Under the pieces are notes generated by a model. The model saw only the letters and a list, made by a program, of their open reading frames with translations. It had not been told where the DNA came from and did no database searches. This document shows positions 1-4,108 of a stretch of 6,837 bases of DNA, piece after piece. Made by a program: the position numbers and the translations under genes. Source of the stretch: Nanobdellota archaeon (GTDB lineage: Archaea > Nanobdellota > Nanobdellia > Woesearchaeales > GW2011-AR9); the NCBI GenBank assembly GCA_030695605.1, contig JAUYQE010000026.1:1-6837 (forward strand), in the 5' to 3' direction. Position 1 is the first letter of the stretch. Each line of letters opens with the position of its first letter.

Positions 1-689
1 GGCAGATCACTTTTATTCGCCGCAATGATCATCGGCTTGGTCTTCTGCCGTAAAATCGTTGCTAAATTTCGAAGCTGCTCACCCGTCCAGTACTGCGGCT
101 TTTCCCGATCCAGCTGCAGCAGATTCAGCGCTTCTTCTACCATCGGCTCCATCACTTTTAATCCGGAAAGCTGCTTCGCTAAAGCCAGATGAATGGGCTG
201 CTTTTCTTGTACAACCGTTCTGGCAAATTTCTCCCAGCCTTTCTGCAAAATGCCGGCGTACCACAAATCTAATTCCACTTCCAGAAACTCAACATCGCGA
301 GCCGGATCGTAGCTGCCCGGCTGGATGGGCTCCCCTTTCTCGTTCGTCGAGCCCGCGGCATCGATGACATGAATCAGCACATCAGCCTGCCGCAAATCAT
401 CGAGAAATTGATTCCCCATGCCTTTTCCCTCATGCGCTCCAGGCACGAGACCGGCAACATCAATCATCTGCACCGGCACAAAGCGCTGATGATTCAGGCA
501 ATAGCCCGTCCGGGGATGGCACTGTTTCTGAAAGTCTTTATCTGCACAACCCACTTTGACAAAGCCGATGCCGGTATTCGGCTTGATAGTTGCAAATGGA
601 TAATTGGCAATCTCTGCTTCCGCTAAGGTTGCCGCTTTAAAAAAAGTGCTCTTTCCGACATTAGCTTTTCCTACGACGCCAATGATCAT
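1..689 (-). CDS. ychF: Archaeal YchF/OLA1-type GTPase, N-terminal part (runs off left edge)
   Basis: Translation from the ATG at 689-687 gives 229 residues before the window ends. Visible motifs: P-loop GKANVGKST (residues 7-15), switch I region PFATIKP (31-37), G3 motif DVAG (77-80) followed by LVPGAHEGKGMGNQFLDD, and G4 motif NKSD (225-228). The helical insert follows the G3 region. This arrangement and the GTGEKGEP-like stretch (STNEKGEP, 114-121) are typical of the archaeal branch of YchF in the Obg/TRAFAC class; family members are near 400 residues and end in a TGS domain, so roughly the C-terminal 40% lies outside. YchF proteins bind ribosomes and are linked to translation and stress responses in the cytoplasm. 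Bacterial and eukaryotic YchF/OLA1 have an altered G4 (NxxE) and prefer ATP; the NKxD seen here predicts GTP use (inference). Start choice is supported by the P-loop position and a TATA box suited to a leaderless mRNA. Confidence 0.93.
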   Translation of the reverse strand, partial: MIIGVVGKANVGKSTFFKAATLAEAEIANYPFATIKPNTGIGFVKVGCADKDFQKQCHPRTGYCLNHQRFVPVQMIDVAGLVPGAHEGKGMGNQFLDDLRQADVLIHVIDAAGSTNEKGEPIQPGSYDPARDVEFLEVELDLWYAGILQKGWEKFARTVVQEKQPIHLALAKQLSGLKVMEPMVEEALNLLQLDREKPQYWTGEQLRNLATILRQKTKPMIIAANKSDL

Positions 690-713
690 AAACCAGAACA
701 CGACAACAGAATC

Positions 714-722
714 TATTTAAAG
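714..722 (-). promoter_or_regulatory. TATA box of ychF, possibly shared with the divergent PHP gene
   Basis: On the minus strand this reads CTTTAAATA, preceded by the purine-rich BRE-like GAAAG. It lies 25-33 bp before the ychF ATG, which predicts transcription starting at or just before the start codon (leaderless mRNA). The core TTTAAA (716-721) is palindromic and is the only good TATA-like sequence in the 70-bp divergent spacer, so it may also direct plus-strand transcription towards the PHP gene; the BRE favours the minus direction. Confidence 0.6.
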
Positions 723-740
723 CTTTCAGGAGCAAAATGA

Positions 741-747
741 GAGGAGG
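741..747 (+). promoter_or_regulatory. Shine-Dalgarno that supports the GTG start of the PHP gene
   Basis: GAGGAGG is a strong match to the complement of the archaeal 16S 3' end. It sits 12 nt before GTG 760, a slightly long but usable spacing, and 24 nt before the in-frame ATG at 772. An in-frame TAG at 751-753 excludes any start further upstream. The ATG at 737 precedes this site but is in another frame. Confidence 0.6.
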
Positions 748-759
748 CAATAGTCAAAA

Positions 760-1458
760 GTGCGTAAGCCCATGCTCAAAGCCGAACTGCATACTCATAT
801 CCGCGGCGATCCTATCGATACGTTTATCCGCTATTCTGCCTATGACCTCATCGACCGGGCTGCCGCACGGGGCTTCCAGGTGCTGGCTATTACCCGCCAT
901 AACTATATCTATCAAAACCACAAAGCAAAAAACTATGCCCGAGTAAAAGGCATTCTGCTGCTGCAGGGCATGGAAATGACGCTGCAGGGCAAGCATACGC
1001 TTATTTACAATATAACTCCTGAACAGGCTGCCACCGTCAAAACATTCACAGATCTTCAGCGGCTTAAGAAAAAGCAGGGGAATATACTGGTCATCGCACC
1101 CCATCCTTTCCATTACACGAGTACCTGCCTTGACGATATTGTTCTCCAATACCCCGACCTTTTCGATGCCTGGGAATATTCATTTTTTTATACAAAGAGC
1201 TTTAATCCTAATCAGAAAACAGTGCACCTGGCACAGCAGCTCGGCAAGCCCGTCGTTGGCAATTCCGACGTGCACGACCTGAATGATTTAGGGAGAACCT
1301 ACACGCTTATTGATGCGGTATGGACGGAAAAAGCAGTTATTGAAGCCATTCGCAAAAAGAAAGTTCAGGTGGCAACTGAGCCGCTTACTCCCGGAGAGAT
1401 GGCACGAATTCTTGGACGGATGGCGTATACGATGCTGCAGCGGCGTCTAAACCTTTAA
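760..1458 (+). CDS. PHP-domain metal-dependent phosphoesterase
   Basis: 232-residue protein, GTG start. The PHP (polymerase and histidinol phosphatase) metal-binding motifs are in order: HTH (H11, H13), a TRH motif (H47), E72 in GMEMT, H115 in the APHPFH motif, and GNSDVHD (D170, H172). The length fits a stand-alone PHP protein made of one TIM-barrel-like domain. The family binds two or three metal ions and hydrolyses phosphoesters; stand-alone members include nucleoside 5',3'-bisphosphate and oligonucleotide phosphatases and histidinol phosphatases, so the substrate here cannot be assigned. Odd: the second motif, usually [ST]DH, has arginine (R46) for the aspartate. No signal peptide or membrane segment is seen, so it should be cytoplasmic. 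The neighbouring downstream gene has its own TATA box overlapping this stop codon, so the two are not an obligatory operon. ATG 772 is an alternative start that would still keep H11. Confidence 0.85.
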   Translation: MRKPMLKAELHTHIRGDPIDTFIRYSAYDLIDRAAARGFQVLAITRHNYIYQNHKAKNYARVKGILLLQGMEMTLQGKHTLIYNITPEQAATVKTFTDLQRLKKKQGNILVIAPHPFHYTSTCLDDIVLQYPDLFDAWEYSFFYTKSFNPNQKTVHLAQQLGKPVVGNSDVHDLNDLGRTYTLIDAVWTEKAVIEAIRKKKVQVATEPLTPGEMARILGRMAYTMLQRRLNL

Positions 1459-1461
1459 ATA
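1454..1461 (+). promoter_or_regulatory. TATA box for the 207-aa gene
   Basis: TTTAAATA lies 23-30 bp before ATG 1484 and overlaps the PHP stop codon (TAA 1456-1458). The spacing places transcription start at about 1481-1485, predicting a leaderless message and supporting ATG 1484 over the internal ATG 1538. Confidence 0.55.
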
Positions 1462-1483
1462 CCTCATTTTCTTCTCTGAGTAT

Positions 1484-2107
1484 ATGCCTAAAAAGCCGCT
1501 TTCAAACCTTATTTCACTCTTCCCGCCGTTCAGCCCCATGAAAGTAAAGTACAAAGATGTTTTCGACCTCAAAGCATTTTACGAAAACTTCAAAGAATGG
1601 CTCACCGACCAAGGCTGGCATGGTGAAACAAACGATGGGGAATTTGACTTCGACCATTGGGAAACACTCTATGCAGAACGCATCGACCGCACGGGAGCAA
1701 AAGAGCTGTGGATCCGCTGGCGGCCTGTCAAAGAGCCGGAAAAAGCGCCGTTTCTGAAGTATTACTGGGATATCAATTATCGCGTCATCGGCATGTCTTC
1801 CGTTGAAATCGTCAAAGAGGGCCGGAAGATCAAAGCGGATAAAGGCGAGATGGAAATCACGATCCGCGCTTTCATCGAAGAAAAATACAAATCAGCGTTT
1901 GAAAAGAAAGCCATTTTGAAACAGGTGAAAGACCTCTTTGCGCAGAAAGTCTACAAGAAAACACTGGAAGACCGGAAGAAAGAATTGTACCAGGAAACAT
2001 ACGTTCTACAAAACTGGATCAAGCAATGGTTCAAGATGAAACGCTACCTGCCCTACGAAGAAGCCAAAGGCTTCTATACCTCGCAGGCTTGGCCGTCACA
2101 TCAGTGA
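1484..2107 (+). CDS. Conserved uncharacterised protein, 207 aa (DPANN-type family)
   Basis: No known domain is recognised. The body from M19 (MKVKYKDVFDLKAFYENF) resembles, from memory, a widespread uncharacterised family of Woesearchaeota/Pacearchaeota-like genomes: an N-terminal aromatic helix ending in W-L-x-x-x-G-W (residues 31-45), a HWETLYAERID strand region (58-68), an ELWIRWRPVK strand (73-82), alternating beta strands to about residue 135, then a lysine/glutamate-rich helical C-terminus (about 140-200). It is rich in Trp, Tyr, Phe and Lys, has no signal peptide or membrane helix, and lacks obvious catalytic motifs. Two starts are possible: ATG 1484, favoured by the TATA spacing, and ATG 1538, which begins where I recall homologues beginning; neither has a Shine-Dalgarno. 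Function unknown. It is flanked by its own promoter and a downstream T-tract, so it looks monocistronic. Confidence 0.85.
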   Translation: MPKKPLSNLISLFPPFSPMKVKYKDVFDLKAFYENFKEWLTDQGWHGETNDGEFDFDHWETLYAERIDRTGAKELWIRWRPVKEPEKAPFLKYYWDINYRVIGMSSVEIVKEGRKIKADKGEMEITIRAFIEEKYKSAFEKKAILKQVKDLFAQKVYKKTLEDRKKELYQETYVLQNWIKQWFKMKRYLPYEEAKGFYTSQAWPSHQ

Positions 2108-2166
2108 ACGGGAAAAAGAGAATAAATTCAGACTACGCTCCCCTTTTCTTCGGGATACTCTCCTGA

Positions 2167-2175
2167 TTTTTATTT
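2167..2175 (+). terminator. T-rich tract after the 207-aa gene
   Basis: TTTTTATTT lies 60 nt after the stop codon and before the next promoter. Archaeal intrinsic and aCPSF1/FttA-assisted termination both use U-rich tracts, so this is the likely 3' end. TCGGG upstream (2149-2153) and CCCGA downstream (2177-2181) could pair around it, weakly. Confidence 0.4.
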
Positions 2176-2206
2176 ACCCGAGAGATGACCACTTTACTAC
2201 ATATAT

Positions 2207-2215
2207 CTTTAATAA
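2207..2215 (+). promoter_or_regulatory. Probable TATA box for the 129-aa gene
   Basis: CTTTAATAA sits 22-30 bp before ATG 2237 in a very AT-rich stretch. The spacing predicts a leaderless transcript. Other AT-rich stretches nearby (2221-2232) are too close to the start to act as the box. Confidence 0.4.
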
Positions 2216-2236
2216 GACTATTAAATTTTTCATATT

Positions 2237-2626
2237 ATGAAAAGATTTGAAAATGAGGCTCCTCTAGAGAATAAACTCGACGTGCTAGAGATACTTCTCG
2301 GAAAATCTCAAGGAAATAATACCCGTTTTTCTACTATATACACTTCTAATTCGACTAGGCCCTATGTTAAAGTTACCCATGCACATAATGGGGATTCTGG
2401 AGGATATAGTGAAGAGCATGAGTATTATCTACTCACTCCACAGGCAGTCACCCAATTAAAGCAAGACCAATATATCTCGGGTGTTCCCTATTGGGGCTAT
2501 ACGAGTGAAACTGAATTAAGAATTACAACTATAGGAGAAGAGTTTTATTACTCAGAAAAAAGCAAGCAAAGAGAAGAAGAAAAAAGACAGAGAGAAGAAG
2601 AGCTAAAGAAGTTGGAAAATGAATGA
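2237..2626 (+). CDS. Hypothetical protein, 129 aa, charged coiled-coil tail
   Basis: I do not recognise this protein. Residues 14-22 (LDVLEILLG) look helical; the middle (about 29-101) alternates short strands with polar loops and includes YYLLTPQAVTQL (63-74) and ELRITTIGEEFYY (93-105). These two stretches resemble the ends of winged-helix domains (a helix start 'LTxxA' and a final 'xITxxGxxFL' wing), which is only a weak hint of a DNA-binding fold. From residue 107 the tail is almost all Lys, Arg and Glu, a likely solvent-exposed helix or coiled coil. Codon use (AGA, ATA, CTA) and base composition are clearly AT-richer than in the flanking genes, suggesting recent acquisition or a fast-evolving lineage-specific gene. 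The stop codon is 10 nt before the start of the 50-aa cysteine-rich gene, so both are probably on one transcript. Confidence 0.7.
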   Translation: MKRFENEAPLENKLDVLEILLGKSQGNNTRFSTIYTSNSTRPYVKVTHAHNGDSGGYSEEHEYYLLTPQAVTQLKQDQYISGVPYWGYTSETELRITTIGEEFYYSEKSKQREEEKRQREEELKKLENE

Positions 2627-2636
2627 ATTCTAAACA

Positions 2637-2789
2637 ATGGAAGAAAAGGGTTTCCACTATATCTGCACCGGCGGCTGCCACGGTGTTTCTCCCACACCCG
2701 GAACATGCCAAGCAAGAGACTGCCCGAAGCACGGAAAGCCGCTGGAATGCTGTAGCTGTTCTGATGGGGAGCACGAAAGAAAGCTTTGA
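2637..2789 (+). CDS. Small cysteine-rich, probable zinc-binding protein, 50 aa
   Basis: ATG 2637 opens a 50-codon frame ending in TGA 2787-2789. It contains seven cysteines (C10, C14, C24, C29, C38, C39, C41) and histidines H7, H15, H32 and H45: YICTGGCHG near the N-terminus, then PGTCQARDCPKHGKPLECC and a final DGEHE. The spaced C-x3-C, C-x4-C and C-x-C pairs, with 'PGxC' and 'GxPL', strongly suggest a treble-clef or zinc-ribbon-like metal-binding fold. From memory, similar small proteins occur in DPANN archaea and candidate-phyla bacteria without assigned function, and the PGxCxxCGMxL pattern of heavy-metal-binding domains is distantly similar. It starts 10 nt after the upstream stop codon without an obvious Shine-Dalgarno, so translation may depend on coupling. 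This frame is preferred over another open frame starting at 2623, which has no such patterning. Confidence 0.78.
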   Translation: MEEKGFHYICTGGCHGVSPTPGTCQARDCPKHGKPLECCSCSDGEHERKL

Positions 2790-2821
2790 AGACGCTCAGA
2801 ACCTCTTTCTTATAACAAACA

Positions 2822-2831
2822 TTTTAAAATA
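2822..2831 (+). promoter_or_regulatory. TATA box for tRNA-Thr
   Basis: TTTTAAAATA is 24-33 bp before tRNA position 1 (2855), the correct spacing for archaeal transcription starting at or a few bases before the mature 5' end. Confidence 0.6.
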
Positions 2832-2890
2832 GGCAGCACACCCCCCATACTCAAGCCCCAGTAGCTTAGTGGGAGAGCACCTGACTTGTA

Positions 2891-2936
2891 AGCACTCCGT
2901 TCTATCGGCTGCGTGCCACGGTCTGCGCATCACGAT
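2891..2936 (+). other. tRNA-Thr intron 1, anticodon loop (46 nt)
   Basis: Removal restores the loop CUUGUAA. The boundary is ambiguous by one base because A occurs on both sides: canonical 37/38 (2891-2936) or 38/39 (2892-2937). With 37/38 the outer helix is the full 5-bp anticodon stem, but the central helix CUUG/CACG has one mismatch. With 38/39 the central helix UUGU/ACGA pairs 4/4 including one wobble, but two outer bases are unpaired. Inside are two small hairpins (CCG/CGG at 2897-2908 and TGCGTG/TGCGCA at 2910-2929). Confidence 0.8.
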
Positions 2937-2952
2937 ATCAGGAGGTCGGGAG

Positions 2953-2974
2953 CAATGCCGGAAGCATTCCCGAA
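2953..2974 (+). other. tRNA-Thr intron 2, T arm at 53/54 (22 nt)
   Basis: Removal joins GGGAG directly to TTCAAAT and restores a perfect T arm. The BHB elements are visible: central helix CGGG (2947-2950) with CCCG (2969-2972), 4/4; bulges AG|C (2951-2953) and AA|T (2973-2975), each cut after the second base; inner helix AATGC/GCATT (2954-2958, 2964-2968) closed by loop CGGAA. The outer helix does not form, so this is the relaxed HBh' type. Confidence 0.85.
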
Positions 2975-3023
2975 TTCAAATCTCCCCTGGGGCTGATTTA
3001 CTCATTCTTTCTGACCGTTCATC

Positions 3024-3050
3024 GTGAGGCTGAGTGCAACGAAACCTCAC
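3024..3050 (+). repeat. Inverted repeat, 6-bp stem
   Basis: GTGAGG (3024-3029) pairs with CCTCAC (3045-3050) around a 15-nt loop. It begins 30 nt after tRNA-Thr and could help define the tRNA transcript 3' end, though no T-tract follows. Confidence 0.45.
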
Positions 3051-3058
3051 TAGAGAGG

Positions 3059-3218
3059 ATTTGGTCCAATCTCTTCAGAAAGTTTAGCTCCTTAGACTGC
3101 TGAACCTCTTTCTGTTTGTCGCGAGACCCCGAGCGAGCCGAGGACTTCTCTTTTTTGTCGCGGGATTTCCGAGCTGGGGAGCGAGGAAGATCCCGCTTGA
3201 GCGAATTTGGTCCAATCT
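3059..3218 (+). repeat. 14-nt direct repeat, two copies 146 nt apart
   Basis: ATTTGGTCCAATCT occurs exactly at 3059-3072 and 3205-3218. The two copies bracket the central palindrome (3159-3195), and the second copy runs into the third palindrome. Confidence 0.7.
3159..3195 (+). repeat. Long inverted repeat, 11-bp stem with one bulge
   Basis: GCGGGATTTCC (3159-3169) pairs with GGAAGATCCCGC (3184-3195): seven bp GCGGGAT/ATCCCGC, a bulged G, then TTCC/GGAA, around a 14-nt loop. It follows a T6 run (3151-3156). The preserved pairing in otherwise non-coding DNA argues for a functional hairpin or a palindromic element. Confidence 0.7.
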
Positions 3219-3246
3219 TTTGCGAGCGAAGCGAGCCAAAAGATTG
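3213..3246 (+). repeat. Perfect 10-bp inverted repeat
   Basis: CAATCTTTTG (3213-3222) pairs perfectly with CAAAAGATTG (3237-3246). The 14-nt loop carries two copies of CGAGC separated by GAAG. It ends 10 bp before the psmB TATA box, so it is a candidate terminator-like or regulatory hairpin just upstream of the promoter. Confidence 0.75.
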
Positions 3247-3255
3247 CACCGAAAC

Positions 3256-3266
3256 ATTTAAAAATA
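3256..3266 (+). promoter_or_regulatory. TATA box for psmB
   Basis: ATTTAAAAATA preceded by BRE-like CGAAAC (3250-3255). Transcription is expected near 3287, giving a leader of roughly 38 nt. Confidence 0.6.
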
Positions 3267-3313
3267 AGCCCACCTTTTCAATAACATTCGTGAGAGGTGA
3301 CCTAAACCTTCTT

Positions 3314-3317
3314 GGAG
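3314..3317 (+). promoter_or_regulatory. Shine-Dalgarno of psmB
   Basis: GGAG sits 7 nt before ATG 3325. A longer match, GAGGTGA (3294-3300), lies 24 nt before the ATG, too far to serve it; an in-frame TGA at 3298-3300 fixes ATG 3325 as the start. Confidence 0.55.
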
Positions 3318-3324
3318 TTCTCTA

Positions 3325-3954
3325 ATGGAAGAACAGCTTAAAACCGGAACAACGACTATAGGTATAGCCTGCAGTGATGGCGTGGTCCTGGCTGCAGACA
3401 TGCGTGCTACGGCCGGGACGATGATCGTCGACAAGCACGCCGAGAAAGCTCACATTATATCCGATGACTTTGCCGTGACGATTGCGGGCACCGTTTCCGA
3501 TGCCCAGCTGGTGATCAAGCTTTTCCGCGCCGAACTGAAATTGAAGGAAGTGCGCACCAATAAGAAGCCGAGCGCCAAGCAGGCTGCAAACCTTCTTGGT
3601 GGCCTATTGTACGGGCTTATCCGACAGCCGAGCATGCTTCCCGGAATCGCCCATTTCCTCTTAGGTGGTAGAGATAATGAAGGCACGCACCTGTATGATT
3701 TGTTCCCGGATGGCAGCGTCACCAAAGTGAGAGATTATGTTTCGTCAGGATCCGGCTCCGTTTTTGCGTATGGGGTGCTGGAAACCCAATACCGGGCAGA
3801 TTTACCGGTTAGCGAGGGAATAAAGCTCGCTGTGAAAGGGGTCAATGCCGCTTTGCAGCGCGATAGCGCATCCGGAAATGGGATTGTTGTCGTTACTGTG
3901 CAGCGTGATGGAATAAAGCAAATAATGCAGAAAGAATGGAATATCACGCTCTAA
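3325..3954 (+). CDS. psmB: 20S proteasome beta subunit (N-terminal Thr peptidase)
   Basis: 209 residues, normal length. The precursor begins with an 8-residue propeptide MEEQLKTG followed by TTTIGI; autocleavage after G8 exposes T9 as catalytic Thr1. Supporting active-site residues are present: D25 (Asp17), R27 (Arg19), K41 (Lys33), the GSGS segment at 142-145, and D180/S183 in RDSASGNG (Asp166/Ser169). The protein forms the two inner heptameric rings of the 20S core, which degrades unfolded proteins delivered by PAN or Cdc48-type ATPases in the cytoplasm. The alpha subunit is not in this window. It has its own TATA box and Shine-Dalgarno. The next gene, aCPSF1, follows after 154 bp on the same strand; this adjacency is common in archaea. 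Confidence 0.97.
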   Translation: MEEQLKTGTTTIGIACSDGVVLAADMRATAGTMIVDKHAEKAHIISDDFAVTIAGTVSDAQLVIKLFRAELKLKEVRTNKKPSAKQAANLLGGLLYGLIRQPSMLPGIAHFLLGGRDNEGTHLYDLFPDGSVTKVRDYVSSGSGSVFAYGVLETQYRADLPVSEGIKLAVKGVNAALQRDSASGNGIVVVTVQRDGIKQIMQKEWNITL

Positions 3955-4011
3955 GAACCGCTGCATACGACAAATACTCTTCTCAGAATTGCAGACTCTT
4001 GTGATTCTTAG
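3951..4011 (+). repeat. Nested inverted repeat after psmB
   Basis: CTAAGAA (3951-3957, spanning the psmB stop) pairs with TTCTTAG (4005-4011), and inside it CTGCA (3961-3965) pairs with TGCAG (3990-3994). It ends just before an A-rich run. It may form a 3' stem for the psmB mRNA; there is no clear T-tract, so a terminator call is not justified. Confidence 0.4.
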
Positions 4012-4019
4012 AAAAAAGC

Positions 4020-4083
4020 AACTTAAAAAAATGGTGATTTGAAGTTCCTCGGGAGACAACACCGAGAGAGACATAATAAAAAT
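4020..4083 (+). promoter_or_regulatory. Candidate aCPSF1 promoter and leader hairpin
   Basis: Two TATA-like boxes are present: ACTTAAAAAAA (4020-4030), giving a leader of about 55-60 nt, and TAATAAAAAT (4074-4083), giving a nearly leaderless start. Between them CTCGG (4048-4052) can pair with CCGAG (4063-4067); it would be in the leader only if the first box is used. AAGGA (4097-4101), 7 nt before ATG 4109, is a usable Shine-Dalgarno. Confidence 0.4.
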
Positions 4084-4108
4084 AACAGAACACACCAAGG
4101 ATTATACC

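Larger units (their letters stand above)
2855..2994 (+). tRNA. tRNA-Thr(UGU) with two introns
   Basis: Reads threonine ACA-type codons. Exons fold into a complete 72-nt cloverleaf. Acceptor GCCCCAG (2855-2861) pairs 7/7 with CTGGGGC (2987-2993); discriminator U73 (2994). D stem GCTT/GAGC (2864-2867, 2875-2878). Anticodon stem CCTGA (2880-2884) pairs 5/5 with TCAGG (2938-2942); anticodon TGT at 2887-2889. T stem GGGAG (2948-2952) pairs 5/5 with CTCCC (2982-2986); T loop TTCAAAT (2975-2981). G1-C72, C2-G71, U73 and anticodon bases G35/U36 agree with archaeal threonine identity elements. Two stretches break the cloverleaf: 46 nt in the anticodon loop and 22 nt between positions 53 and 54; both fit archaeal introns. 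No 3' CCA is encoded. A TATA box precedes it at the proper distance. No strong T-tract follows; the nearest is ATTCTTT at 3004-3010. Confidence 0.9.
2995..3324 (+). other. Non-coding hairpin-rich region between tRNA-Thr and psmB
   Basis: 330 bases without a convincing gene. It holds three inverted repeats (3024-3050, 3159-3195, 3213-3246), a 14-nt direct repeat (3059-3072 and 3205-3218), a repeated TTTGTCGCG (3116-3124, 3154-3162), several GAGCGA/GCGAGC words, and the psmB promoter and leader at its right end. Open frames crossing it on both strands have low-complexity Ser/Arg/Lys composition caused by the repeats. It could be a mobile or extragenic palindromic element, a structured RNA, or a 3' processing region; I cannot decide. 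Confidence 0.6.

Noticed and set aside
59..626. Plus-strand open frames opposite ychF
   Set aside because: The minus strand encodes an unambiguous GTPase with all motifs, so these are antisense shadows.
2623..2832. Open frame of 69 codons starting in an ATGA overlap with the 129-aa gene
   Set aside because: It overlaps the 50-aa cysteine-rich frame, has no domain-like pattern, and runs into the tRNA-Thr promoter. The cysteine spacing in the other frame is far more convincing.
2855..3072. tRNA-Thr 3' end as an integration (att) site
   Set aside because: The sequence around 2975-2994 is not duplicated in the window and no integrase gene is visible; the 14-nt repeat nearby is unrelated to the tRNA end.
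3024..3246. CRISPR array
   Set aside because: Repeats are only two copies, differ in type and spacing, and are palindromic extragenic rather than regularly spaced; no cas genes.
2995..3324. SRP RNA, RNase P RNA or C/D box guide RNA
   Set aside because: None of the conserved motifs (SRP helix 8 loops, RNase P core, paired RTGATGA and CTGA boxes with guides) could be found.
3019..3325. Open frames on both strands across the hairpin region
   Set aside because: Their low-complexity Ser/Arg/Lys/Glu composition comes from the inverted repeats and GAGCGA words; no start signals or family resemblance.
3294..3344. Possible leader peptide (GAGGTGA Shine-Dalgarno, TTG 3312, about nine codons) overlapping the psmB start
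   Set aside because: Rests only on a Shine-Dalgarno match and a TTG codon; psmB has its own GGAG at correct spacing.
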